This document shows positions 1 to 7,083 of a stretch of 38,170 nt of DNA, in pieces; the stretch's first letter is position 1, and every line of letters starts with the position of its first letter. The DNA comes from an uncultured Eubacteriales bacterium (lineage in GTDB: Bacteria > Bacillota > Clostridia > Oscillospirales > Oscillospiraceae). Made by a program: the position numbers and the translations under genes. The stretch is taken from NCBI GenBank assembly GCA_900319465.1, contig ONOL01000019.1:1-38170 (forward strand), written 5' to 3'. The notes beneath the pieces are model-generated. The model did not search any database. It saw only the letters and a program-made list of their open reading frames with translations, and was not told the DNA's origin.

Positions 1-76
1 TGCGTTTTTCGTTTTGAGGAGATACATAATAACGCTCTTTCCTTCTTAAAAACGCAATTCTTAAAACGCAAAAGTG

Positions 77-114
77 AAACCCGGCTGCGGGACGGAAATC
101 TCGCAGCCGGGTTT
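77..114 (-). terminator. Stem-loop terminator after the L,D-transpeptidase gene
   Basis: A 13-bp perfect stem (77-89 with 102-114, core CCGGCTGCG) and a 12-base loop lie 5 bases past the L,D-transpeptidase stop. On the minus strand it is followed by T-rich sequence (TTTCACTTTTGCGTTTT). Bases 1-76 hold only AT-rich sequence with a 9-bp inverted repeat (1-9 with 48-56) and no gene. Confidence 0.75.
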
Positions 115-119
115 TCTAA

Positions 120-1694
120 TCAGTATACCAGCACCGGGATATAGGTCGATGCGTTCTCGTAGATGAGCTTCGCGGCCTCCTCCGGCACCTCGATGCAGCC
201 GTGCGAGCCGTCCGCGGTCAGGTAAGTGTCGTCCCCGTAGACGCCGGTGCGCCAGGAGGCGTCATGGATGCCGATGTTGCCGTGGAAGGGGATCCAGTAG
301 CTCACCGTGTAGCTGTATCCCGGTCCGCTGAGCTTGGCGTTCTTCTTGGTGTAGCTCACGGAGAAGGCACCGCCGGGCGTGGCCGTGTTGTTGGCGACGC
401 TGCCGGAGACGATCGGCGTGCTCATGACCAGCTTGCCCTTGCGGTAGAACCACAGGAACTGGTTCTCAAGGTCGATCTCGATGAAGGAGTTGTTGGCGAT
501 CTTGAAGTGCTTCTTGACGGGCGTGACGTAGTCGTACTCGGCGACGACCTCACCGCCGTCCTTCAGGGCGGCCAGCACGGCCTTGCGCAGCGCCTCGCGC
601 TTGACGACCCAGCCCGTGTCCCAGTTGTTGTAGTGCACCTCGGCGCCGTGGCGCTCGAGCAGGGAGTACTTGCGCTCGATGCCGTCGGCGTTGTTGTCGG
701 CGATGAGCTTGTCCAGCACGGCGGACAGCGCGTCCTTGTCCAGCGTCACATCCGCCCCGTTATCGGTCAGGGTGACGGTGTAGGCGTCGGCCAGCTCCGC
801 CTTGCCGAGCTGTACCTTCAGGTCGTCGCCAAAGACGATCGTCACAGTCTTGCCCATGCCGGCGTTGATGGCGTCCATCTGCTTCTGGAGCTTGGCGTCG
901 TTCTCGGCAAAGTTGCCGGGCACGCTGATCAGGGGCACCGCCACGCGGGCGCCGCTGCTCAGGGAGCCGCCCTCGAGCACAGCCGCCAGATTCGCCGCCG
1001 CTGCGATCAGATCCGGCGCGGTGCCGTCCTTCGCGCCCGCCAGCTCCCAGCCGTTCGGGCCGTTGACCAGAGAGGCGGGAGCGGCGTCGCTCTTGCCGTA
1101 GTCGCCGATGGCGCCGGCGATCATCGCCTCCAGAGAGTCCTCGTCCAGCCAGCCGAGGCTGTAGGAGCCGCCGCCCTGGCCCACGATGGCCAGAGGCAGG
1201 AATGCCTCGTGCTGGGCGTTCAGAAGGCGGCTGACCTCGCTGCCCATGTCGCCGGTGCGGAGCATGTCGCGCACGTTGAGCTGGGCCAGCGCGTCGCCGT
1301 TTTCATCGGTCAGGGTGATGACCTTGTCGAGCTGCAGGACGTTCGACACGGCGGCGGTCGCTTCCTCGGCCGTCATGCGGGAGACGCTCACGCCGTTGAT
1401 GTCGGTCATGCTGGCGAAGCGGTCCTTCTGCAGCATGTCCGCCGAGAAAGCGGCAAGCGCGAGGAGGATCGCTAAAATAAGCAGCGTGCGGACGGCCCTC
1501 AGCCAGCCGGGGGTGCGCAGCCGTCTTCTCTCCGATTCGGGCTCCCAGCCGGGCTCCCAGTCCAGGTCGTTATCGTCAGAGGTCTTCGCGTCGTAGTCAC
1601 GGTCGTACGCGTCCTCGAAGCGTTCCTCTTCCCATTCGTCGTCGCGAGGGGATCTGCTTGACGGGGCCATATGCTTTCCAGTGGTTCTCGCCAT
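120..1694 (-). CDS. L,D-transpeptidase (YkuD domain) with peptidoglycan-binding domain, membrane-anchored
   Basis: This 524-residue protein probably makes 3-3 cross-links, or attaches proteins, in peptidoglycan outside the membrane. An acidic/arginine-rich cytoplasmic tail (about 1-65) is followed by one membrane segment (about 68-88, TLLILAILLALAAFSADML). The middle (about 110-370) looks like the PG_binding_4 domain often found in front of YkuD. The YkuD domain covers about 395-524: it has the conserved His in FHGNIGIHDA and the catalytic Cys (about residue 500) in SHGCIEVP, fitting the family's HX(14-17)S/T-HGC pattern. The ATG at 1694 has an AGGAGG 10 bases upstream. It is a single-gene unit with its own promoter and terminator. 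The family call is firm; whether it cross-links or anchors is not visible. Confidence 0.93.
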   Translation of the reverse strand: MARTTGKHMAPSSRSPRDDEWEEERFEDAYDRDYDAKTSDDNDLDWEPGWEPESERRRLRTPGWLRAVRTLLILAILLALAAFSADMLQKDRFASMTDINGVSVSRMTAEEATAAVSNVLQLDKVITLTDENGDALAQLNVRDMLRTGDMGSEVSRLLNAQHEAFLPLAIVGQGGGSYSLGWLDEDSLEAMIAGAIGDYGKSDAAPASLVNGPNGWELAGAKDGTAPDLIAAAANLAAVLEGGSLSSGARVAVPLISVPGNFAENDAKLQKQMDAINAGMGKTVTIVFGDDLKVQLGKAELADAYTVTLTDNGADVTLDKDALSAVLDKLIADNNADGIERKYSLLERHGAEVHYNNWDTGWVVKREALRKAVLAALKDGGEVVAEYDYVTPVKKHFKIANNSFIEIDLENQFLWFYRKGKLVMSTPIVSGSVANNTATPGGAFSVSYTKKNAKLSGPGYSYTVSYWIPFHGNIGIHDASWRTGVYGDDTYLTADGSHGCIEVPEEAAKLIYENASTYIPVLVY

Positions 1695-1728
1695 GGAATC
1701 AGCACCTCCTCAAAGTAAACTATTGTAT

Positions 1729-1756
1729 ATTGTACCACGGATTAAAAAAAAAGCAA
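1729..1756 (-). promoter_or_regulatory. Promoter for the L,D-transpeptidase gene
   Basis: On the minus strand TTGCTT (1751-1756) and TACAAT (1729-1734) are separated by 16 bp, with a run of nine T overlapping the -35/spacer. It sits 35 bases before the start codon. Confidence 0.6.
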
Positions 1757-1822
1757 GAATAACTTGATGTTTTGGGACTATTTGGGGACTTGGGCCTTGG
1801 GAAACAGAGGCGGGAAACAGCA

Positions 1823-1856
1823 AGCGCGGGGGGGATCGGCAATCCCCTCCCGCGCT
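1823..1856 (-). terminator. Stem-loop downstream of pnp
   Basis: AGCGCGGG pairs with CCCGCGCT and the stem continues through a G-T pair and a G3/C3 run. It lies about 50 bases beyond the original pnp stop at 1909. There is no clean U-run, so the call rests on stem strength and position. Confidence 0.5.
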
Positions 1857-1908
1857 GTGTCCATGCGCCTCCAGGCAAGGCGCCTCACGTGGATCTGCTG
1901 CTTGTTGC

Positions 1909-2315
1909 TCAGGCTTCGCCGCGCTCGCGCAGGGCGTCCTTGCGGGAAATGTTCCAGCGGCCCTTCTCGTCGATGCCGGTGAACTTGACCCAGGTCTTGT
2001 CGCCGACGTTCAGCACGTCCTCGACCTTCTCGGTGCGCTTGAACTCCAGGTCCTTGATGTGGCACATGGCGTCCTTGCCGGGAGCCAGCTCCACGAAGGC
2101 GCCGAGGTTGGAGATGACGCGCTTGACCTCGCCGTAGTACAGGGCGCCCACTTCCGGCTCGAAGACGATGTCCTCGATGGTCTTGCGGGCGGCGCGGCAG
2201 GCCTCGATGTCGGAGGAGGCGATGAAGATGGAGCCGTCGTCGTTGATGTCGATCTTGCAGCCGGTGTCGGCGGTGATCTTCTGGATGACCTTGCCGCCGG
2301 AGCCGATGACCTCTC
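1909..2315 (-). pseudogene. pnp: Displaced C-terminal part of PNPase (KH and S1 RNA-binding domains)
   Basis: In this frame the sequence reads REVIGSGGKVIQKITADTG, the KH domain with its GxxG loop, then VGALYYGEVKRVISNLGAFVEL and the rest of an S1 domain, ending ...ALRERGEA and TGA at 1909. These are exactly the parts that the upstream frame (1778-4009) lacks. An internal ATG at 2151 would yield only the 80-residue S1 part and has no clear ribosome binding site, so independent expression is unlikely. Treat it as the 3' part of the same gene, separated by the deletion at 2311-2317. Confidence 0.85.
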
Positions 2316-4145
2316 TTCATCTGGATCATCTTGGGCGCGGTCTTGGCCAGCTCCTTGCGGGGCTCGGGGATCGCCTTGAGCAGGATCGCGTCGAGGATCT
2401 GGAAGCGGGCTTCCTTGGTGATCGCGAAGGCTTCCTTGACGATCTCATGCTTGAGGCCGTCGTTCTTGAGGTCCATCTGGATGGCGGTGATGCCGGACTT
2501 GGTGCCGGCCACCTTGAAGTCCATCTCGCCGTGGAAGTCTTCCACACCCTGGATGTCGATGAAGGTGGTGAAGTCGTCGCCGTCCTGGATCAGGCCGCAG
2601 GAGATGCCGGCCACGGGGGCCTTGAGGGGCACGCCCGCGTCCATCAGCGCGAGCGTCGTGCCGCAGATGGAGCCCTGGGAGGTGGAGCCGTTGGAGGAGA
2701 GCACCTCGGAGACCACGCGGATCGCGTAGGGGAAGTCCTCCACGTCGGGGATCACGCTCTCAAGCGCCTTCTCCACGAGCGCGCCGTGACCGTACTCGCG
2801 GCGGTTGGTGCTGCGGCTGGCACGGGCCTCGCCCACGGAGTAGGAAGGCATATTGTAGTGGTGCATGAAGCGCTTCTCGGTCTCCTCCCAGATGGTGTCG
2901 AGCTTCTGGGCCTCGGAGAGGGTGGCGAGGGTCGCGATGGAGAGCACCTGGGTCTGGCCGCGGGTGAACAGGCCGGAGCCGTGCACGACGGGGATCACGC
3001 CGACCTCGGCGGCCAGCGGACGGATCTCGTTCATCTGGCGGCCGTCGACGCGCTTGCCGGCCAGCAGCCACTTCTTGACGACCTTCTTCTGCAGCTTGTA
3101 GAGGATCTCGTCCATGTACTGCATGAGCTCGGGGTGCTCGTCCTCGTACTTGCCCTGCACCATGGTGATCCAGTCGTTGACGCGCGCCTCGCGCACGTTC
3201 TTGTCGTCGGTATCCATGCAGTACTCCATGGACGCGAACTCGTTCTCGACCAGCTTCTCGAACAGCTCCTCGTCAAACGCGGCGTGCTCGTAGCTGAACT
3301 TGGGCTTGCCGATCTCCTCGACCATGCGGTCGATCAGATCGAGCACGGGCTGCAGATGCTCGTGCGCCTGCACGATGCCCTCGTACATGACCTCGTCGGG
3401 GACCTGGTCGGCCTCGGACTCGATCATGACGATCTTCCTGTGCGTGGCGGCGATGGTGGTGATCATGCGGTTCGTCTTGCGCTCTTCCTCGGTGGGGTTG
3501 AAGAGGTACTTCTTCCCGTCCCAGCCGAGCACGATGCCGGCGATGGGCCCGTTGAAGGGCACGTCGGAGATGGAGACGGCGGCGGAAGCGCCGATCATGG
3601 CGGTGATCTCGGGAGAGCAGTCGCGGTCGACGCTCAGCACCTCGCAGGCGATGACCACATCGTTGCGCAGGTCGGAGGGGAAGAGGGGGCGCATCGGGCG
3701 GTCGATCAGGCGGGAGGCCAGCACGGCGGGCAGGCTGGGCTTGCCCTCCCGGCGCATGAAGCTGCCGGGGATGCGGCCGACGGCGTAGAGCTTCTCGTTG
3801 AAGTCCACGGCGAGGGGGAAATAGTCGATGCCGTCCTTGGGACGGGCGGAGGCGGTGCAGGTGACGAGCACGGTGGTCTCGCCGTACTTGACGAGGACGG
3901 CGGCGTTGCAGAGCTCGGCCAGCTTGCCGACCTCCATCGACAGCGTGCGGCCTTCGTACTCGATCTCGTACTTTTTGTAATTGGGGAACTGCTTGTTGGT
4001 GATGATCATTTGCTTTACTCCTTTTTTGATCTTTCCCGATGCAGCTTAGCACTTGGAGCAGGACCGCCGGACGGCCTTCCTCCAAATACTAACCTGCGCC
4101 GGAGCTTTGGCGTCGGGCATTTCCGGTCATAGCGGCGTTCGCCTC

Positions 4146-4182
4146 AAAAAAAGGCAGGGAGACTATTGAATTGTCCCCCTGC
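4146..4182 (-). terminator. Rho-independent terminator between rpsO and pnp
   Basis: GCAGGG.GAC (4154-4163) pairs with GTC.CCCTGC (4173-4182), one mismatch, 9-base loop, followed on the minus strand by CCTTTTTTT. It may act as a partial stop, since rpsO and pnp are usually co-transcribed and I see no convincing separate pnp promoter in 4010-4145. Confidence 0.8.
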
Positions 4183-4218
4183 AAAACCTTCATACCCTTC
4201 AAATCGGACAGGCAAGTC

Positions 4219-4485
4219 TTACTTGCGGATGCCCAGCTTGGCGATGATCGCGCGGTAACGCTCGATGTCCTTCTTCGCCAGATAGTCCAGCAGACGGCGG
4301 CGCTTACCGACCATCTTGTACATGCCCAGACGGCTGTGGTCGTCGTTGGGATGCTGCTTGAGATGCTCGGTCAGCTCGCGGATGCGCTGGGAGAGGATCG
4401 CGATCTGGACCTCGGGAGAGCCGGTGTCGCCCTCGTGGGTGGCGTTGTCGCTGATGACCTGGGTCTTGACTTCTTTGGTGATCAT
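4219..4485 (-). CDS. rpsO: 30S ribosomal protein S15
   Basis: An 88-residue protein of normal length for S15, which binds 16S rRNA in the platform of the 30S subunit. Family landmarks are [17 protein letters not shown] near residue 20, [32 protein letters not shown] in the middle, and the C-terminal [14 protein letters not shown]. The ATG at 4485 is preceded by GAAAGGAG about 9 bases upstream. It is directly upstream of pnp, the standard rpsO-pnp order, with a stem-loop between them. A minus-strand promoter lies at 4600-4628. In some bacteria S15 represses its own translation through a leader structure; the roughly 110-base leader here was not resolved into one. Confidence 0.98.
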   Translation of the reverse strand: MITKEVKTQVISDNATHEGDTGSPEVQIAILSQRIRELTEHLKQHPNDDHSRLGMYKMVGKRRRLLDYLAKKDIERYRAIIAKLGIRK

Positions 4486-4599
4486 GCTTGTTTTCTCCTT
4501 TCAATTTCCTGCTATACCCTGCGTCCAGGCCATGGGGCGGAAAGGACGCCGCATCGGCGGCATGACCCCATCGCATAGATCGCGGGCGCGTACTTGGAT

Positions 4600-4628
4600 A
4601 TACTATCATCCAAACCCGCGGAAGTCAA
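4600..4628 (-). promoter_or_regulatory. Promoter for rpsO
   Basis: On the minus strand TTGACT (4623-4628), 17 bp, TAGTAT (4600-4605). Directly upstream of the -35 lies an array of A-tracts (see 4641-4689) that could act as an UP-element-like or curved activator. Confidence 0.7.
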
Positions 4629-4640
4629 CAAAAAGTTTTC

Positions 4641-4689
4641 GTTTTCCGTCGCGTTTTCCGTCTCGGTTTTCCGTCTTGTTTTCTGTCTG
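4641..4689. repeat. Four imperfect 12-13 bp tandem repeats with A/T tracts
   Basis: Plus-strand units GTTTTCCGTCGC, GTTTTCCGTCTCG, GTTTTCCGTCTT and GTTTTCTGTCTG follow one another; a partial GTTTTC precedes them at 4635. On the rpsO strand this is GACGGAAAAC repeated every 12-13 bp just upstream of the -35. No protein reading explains it. The remainder of 4690-4773 shows nothing I recognise. Confidence 0.8.
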
Positions 4690-4773
4690 TGGTATGCCCG
4701 CTTCCGGCCGAAAACATACGCGGCCGCGCGCCCTCTTGTGCACAGCGTACAAAAACGCGCCTTCATTTTTGGC

Positions 4774-4802
4774 TTGTGTTTATTTTGACCGGCCTTTATA
4801 AT
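4774..4802 (+). promoter_or_regulatory. Promoter for the ABC transporter ATPase gene
   Basis: TTGTGT (4774-4779), 17 bp, TATAAT (4797-4802) on the plus strand, giving a leader of about 190 bases before the ATG at 5000. Confidence 0.6.
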
Positions 4803-4872
4803 GTTATTTGGGTCTGTGCGGCCCGCCATTACAATGCGTGTGCGGCTCTCCACCTTTCAGCCGTATGCAGCT

Positions 4873-4999
4873 TAAAAAAGGAGGAAAAGGTAAGGCCCGT
4901 GGCTCGGGCTGCGGCAGTGTGGAGACCTGTCGCAATGCGTGCGGCGAAAGCCCTCGCGAGCCTATCCGCGCGGAGGCGGGATAGGCAGAGCCGGAAAAC
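4873..4999 (+). promoter_or_regulatory. Unassigned leader with a stranded strong Shine-Dalgarno and a start-proximal hairpin
   Basis: AAAAAAGGAGGAAAAGG at 4873-4889 is a near-perfect ribosome binding site, but the ABC ATPase starts 110 bases later at 5000, where only a weak GCCGGAAAAC precedes the ATG. Just before that ATG an 8-bp perfect stem (4960-4967 with 4979-4986, GCCTATCC/GGATAGGC) could affect initiation. A GTG at 4899 after the strong site opens a frame that runs into the ATPase gene without a stop until 5267, so a leader peptide is not convincing. I do not recognise any named riboswitch. Confidence 0.35.
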
Positions 5000-6108
5000 A
5001 TGGCAACTGTCCAACTCAAGAACATCAAGAAAGTCTACCCCTTCATCAGCGGCGAGCAGAAAAAGAAGAAAAAGAAAGGCGAGGAGCCGGAAAAGAAGAA
5101 GGTCAATCTCCAGATCACCGACGAGGGCGTCGTCGCGGTGCAGGAGTTCAACCTCGACATCGCCGACAAGGAGTTCATCGTGCTGGTCGGCCCCTCCGGC
5201 TGCGGCAAGTCCACCACCCTGCGCATGGTCGCGGGTCTCGAGGAGATCTCCGGCGGCGAGCTGCTGATCGACGGCAAGGTCATGAACGACGTAGCGCCCA
5301 AAGACCGCGACATCGCCATGGTTTTCCAGAACTACGCCCTTTACCCCCACATGACCGTGTATGAGAACATGGCCTTCTCCCTGAAGCTCCGCAAGGAACC
5401 CAAGGACGTCATTGACAAGAAAGTCCGCGAGGCGGCCGAGATCCTCGACATCACCCAGTACCTCGAGCGCAAGCCCAAGGCCCTCTCCGGCGGCCAGCGC
5501 CAGCGCGTCGCCATCGGCCGCGCGATCGTGCGCGACCCGAAGGTCATGCTGATGGACGAGCCGCTCTCCAACCTCGACGCGAAGCTCCGCAACGAGATGC
5601 GCGCCGAGATCATCAAGCTGCGCAAGCGCATCAACACCACCTTCATCTACGTCACGCACGACCAGACCGAGGCCATGACGCTCGGCGACCGCATCGTCAT
5701 CATGCGCGACGGCTACATCCAGCAGATCGGCACGCCGCAGGACGTGTTCAACCACCCCGCGAACCTGTTCGTGGCCGGCTTCATCGGCATGCCCGTCATG
5801 AACTTCTTCGACGCGAAGCTCATCCGTGAGGACAAAAAGTTCTTCGTCGAGCTGGGCGGCTACAAGGTGGAGCTCCCGAGCACACCGACGTGTCCGACGA
5901 GGGCGTGGCCGCGAAGGTCGACGTCAGCGAGATGATGGGCTCTTCCGTGCACCTGCACGTGAGCGCCGAGGACCGCGACGTGATCATCATCGTCCCGACC
6001 ATCGACATGAAGGGCAACTACAACATCGGCGACACCGTGCACTTCTCCTTCAAGGGCAACGTCGCCCATGTATTCAGCAAGGAGACCGAGAAGAACCTCG
6101 AGTTCTGA
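5000..6108 (+). pseudogene. ugpC: Sugar ABC transporter ATP-binding protein (UgpC/MsmK/MalK type), frame broken by an internal deletion
   Basis: It would energise CUT1-type uptake of sugars or glycerol phosphate, often serving several permeases. The ABC domain is intact: Walker [12 protein letters not shown]-loop [10 protein letters not shown], signature [14 protein letters not shown], Walker [12 protein letters not shown]-loop YVTHDQ. Between strand 1 ([14 protein letters not shown]) and [11 protein letters not shown] is a lysine-rich insert of about 27 residues. The C-terminal MOP-like domain breaks at 5875-5880: after GGYKVELP the frame is lost and the open frame ends at 5935 with junk. 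The true C-terminus ([20 protein letters not shown] ... KETEKNLEF) resumes one frame away from 5878 to 6108. The family's GVRPEH motif is missing except for EH, so roughly 25-30 codons appear deleted. No permease or binding-protein gene is nearby. Confidence 0.85.
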
Positions 6109-6123
6109 TCCTCTTGAAAATCG

Positions 6124-6152
6124 CGCGGGCGACCATCGGTCGCCCGCGTTTT
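6124..6152 (+). terminator. Rho-independent terminator after the ABC ATPase gene
   Basis: CGCGGGCGACC, loop ATC, GGTCGCCCGCG (11-bp perfect stem) followed by TTTT, 15 bases after the stop at 6108. Confidence 0.9.
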
Positions 6153-6189
6153 ATGTTTTCTGCTGTAAAAAGCAGATCCCAGCACCTGA

Positions 6190-6230
6190 CCGGGCGGCAG
6201 CCCGCAGGGGCGGCCCTTGCAGCCGCCCGG
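6190..6230. repeat. GC-rich imperfect palindrome (possible REP-like element)
   Basis: CCGGGCGGC (6190-6198) and GCCGCCCGG (6222-6230) are perfectly complementary around a GC-rich core. It lies between two clear terminators, so it is not needed to end either gene. Whether it is dispersed in the genome cannot be judged here. Confidence 0.35.
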
Positions 6231-6260
6231 CAGGGGAAGCTGCGATTTTTGAAAAAGGGT

Positions 6261-6300
6261 GCGGGGAATTCGCAGAAATCTGCGAATTCCCCGCATTTTT
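6261..6300. terminator. Perfect 15-bp stem-loop, bidirectional terminator
   Basis: GCGGGGAATTCGCAG (6261-6275), loop AAAT, and the exact complement (6280-6294), followed by ATTTTT on the plus strand and by CCCTTTTTC on the minus strand. It sits between convergent genes, so it can stop both. Confidence 0.85.
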
Positions 6301-6328
6301 CCGTATTTTACGACAGTCTCCGCTCGCT

Positions 6329-7078
6329 TTATTCGTAATCCACGACGTTCGCCCAGCGGAGCAGGAACTCGCGCTCCTCCAGGTTGCCCTTGACGGACTG
6401 GGAGGCGGCGACGATGGGCATCCACTTCTGCACGTAGCGCTTGTCGATGTCGCTCTTTTCGCAGAAGAGGTCCAGATACCGGTCGGCGGTCTCGGGGTCG
6501 CCGGAGAGGTTGAAGGTCAGGAAGGTGCGCGCCGCGTCGGCGGAGGCGTTGCCCTGCGTGGCGTGCGCCCAGTCGAGGACGTACAGCTCGCCCTCGGGGG
6601 TGAGGATGACGTTGGAGGGGCACAGGTCGCCGTGGCAGAGCTTGTCATGGGTGGGCAGGCCCTCCAGACGGATCAGCAGCTCATAGCGGGTGACCGGCTC
6701 CAGATCCGCGGAGAGGATCTTGCGGTTCATCTTGTCCTTCAGGCGGCTGAGCAGCGGGCAGCGCTTGGAGTGGATCAAAAGCTGGGTGTCCACCAGCATC
6801 TCCAGATAGCGTTCCTTGTTCTCCGGATCGTCCCGCATCAGATGGGAGAGGGTGGTGCCCTCGATGAACTCGGAGACGATGGCCCAGCGGCCGTCGATGG
6901 TGGTGACCTCGAGGATCTTCGGGACGTTCAGCCCGATCCCCTCGACGCGGGCCTGGTTGAGGGCTTCATTGAGGATATCCGCCTTGGAGAAGCTTTGGTT
7001 GAAAACCTTGATTGCCTTGTCTCCGCTGCGGTAGATGGTTTTTGTTTTGCGTTCGGCGATCACAGTATCCAGATTCAT
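6329..7078 (-). CDS. Small-molecule kinase of the aminoglycoside phosphotransferase fold (TIGR02172-like)
   Basis: A 249-residue protein with a protein-kinase-like fold. Visible motifs are KAIKVFNQSF near the N-terminus (nucleotide-binding lysine region), the hinge-like IVSEFIEGTTLSHLM, the catalytic HGDLCPSNVIL (HGDxxxxN) and the metal-binding YVLDWAHATQGNASADAART (family form D-x-x). The substrate is unknown; relatives phosphorylate choline, thiamine, methylthioribose or aminoglycosides, and this sub-family is common in clostridia without evidence of drug resistance. AAAGGAG lies upstream of the ATG at 7078 and only 5 bases separate it from the adhE stop, so it should be co-transcribed with adhE. 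Nothing links it to ethanol metabolism beyond position. Confidence 0.85.
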   Translation of the reverse strand: MNLDTVIAERKTKTIYRSGDKAIKVFNQSFSKADILNEALNQARVEGIGLNVPKILEVTTIDGRWAIVSEFIEGTTLSHLMRDDPENKERYLEMLVDTQLLIHSKRCPLLSRLKDKMNRKILSADLEPVTRYELLIRLEGLPTHDKLCHGDLCPSNVILTPEGELYVLDWAHATQGNASADAARTFLTFNLSGDPETADRYLDLFCEKSDIDKRYVQKWMPIVAASQSVKGNLEEREFLLRWANVVDYE

Positions 7079-7083
7079 GCGTG

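Larger units (their letters stand above)
1778..4009 (-). pseudogene. pnp: Polynucleotide phosphorylase, reading frame broken near its KH domain
   Basis: PNPase degrades RNA 3' to 5' by phosphorolysis and is part of the RNA degradosome. The start MIITNKQFPNYKKYEIEYEG and both RNase PH-type domains are intact (about residues 1-560), including VGRIPGSFMRREGKPS, SRLIDRPMRPLFP and the second-domain GTTLALMDAGVP. The frame breaks after APKMIQMK: the codons expected for a short I/V-D-P-D-K-I segment are missing and reading continues out of frame as an Arg/His-rich tail to 1778. The rest of the gene (KH and S1) lies in another frame at 1909-about 2315. By eye about 20 nt are missing at 2311-2317. The ATG at 4009 has AAGGAG 8 bases upstream. 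It follows rpsO, the usual arrangement. Either a real lesion giving a KH/S1-less enzyme or an assembly error. Confidence 0.88.

Noticed and set aside
1-76. Gene fragment at the left edge
   Set aside because: Only short AT-rich sequence with a small inverted repeat; no supported start or coding frame.
2168-4132. Long open frame opposite pnp (654 codons)
   Set aside because: Shadow of a GC-rich gene: composition is Val/Asp/His/Leu-rich low complexity with no motif, and PNPase domains explain the other strand.
4809-4999. Signal recognition particle RNA, RNase P RNA or tmRNA in the ATPase leader
   Set aside because: Diagnostic cores (GGTCAGGTCCGGAAGGAAGCA for SRP, GAGGAAAGTCC for RNase P) are absent.
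4899-5267. Leader peptide starting at GTG 4899 before the ABC ATPase
   Set aside because: Distance from the strong Shine-Dalgarno is 14 bases and the frame runs into the ATPase gene for over 100 codons without a stop, with Arg/Ser-rich junk sequence.
6329-7078. Aminoglycoside resistance gene
   Set aside because: It has the APH fold, but the sub-family is a common clostridial kinase linked to adhE, without features tying it to drug modification.
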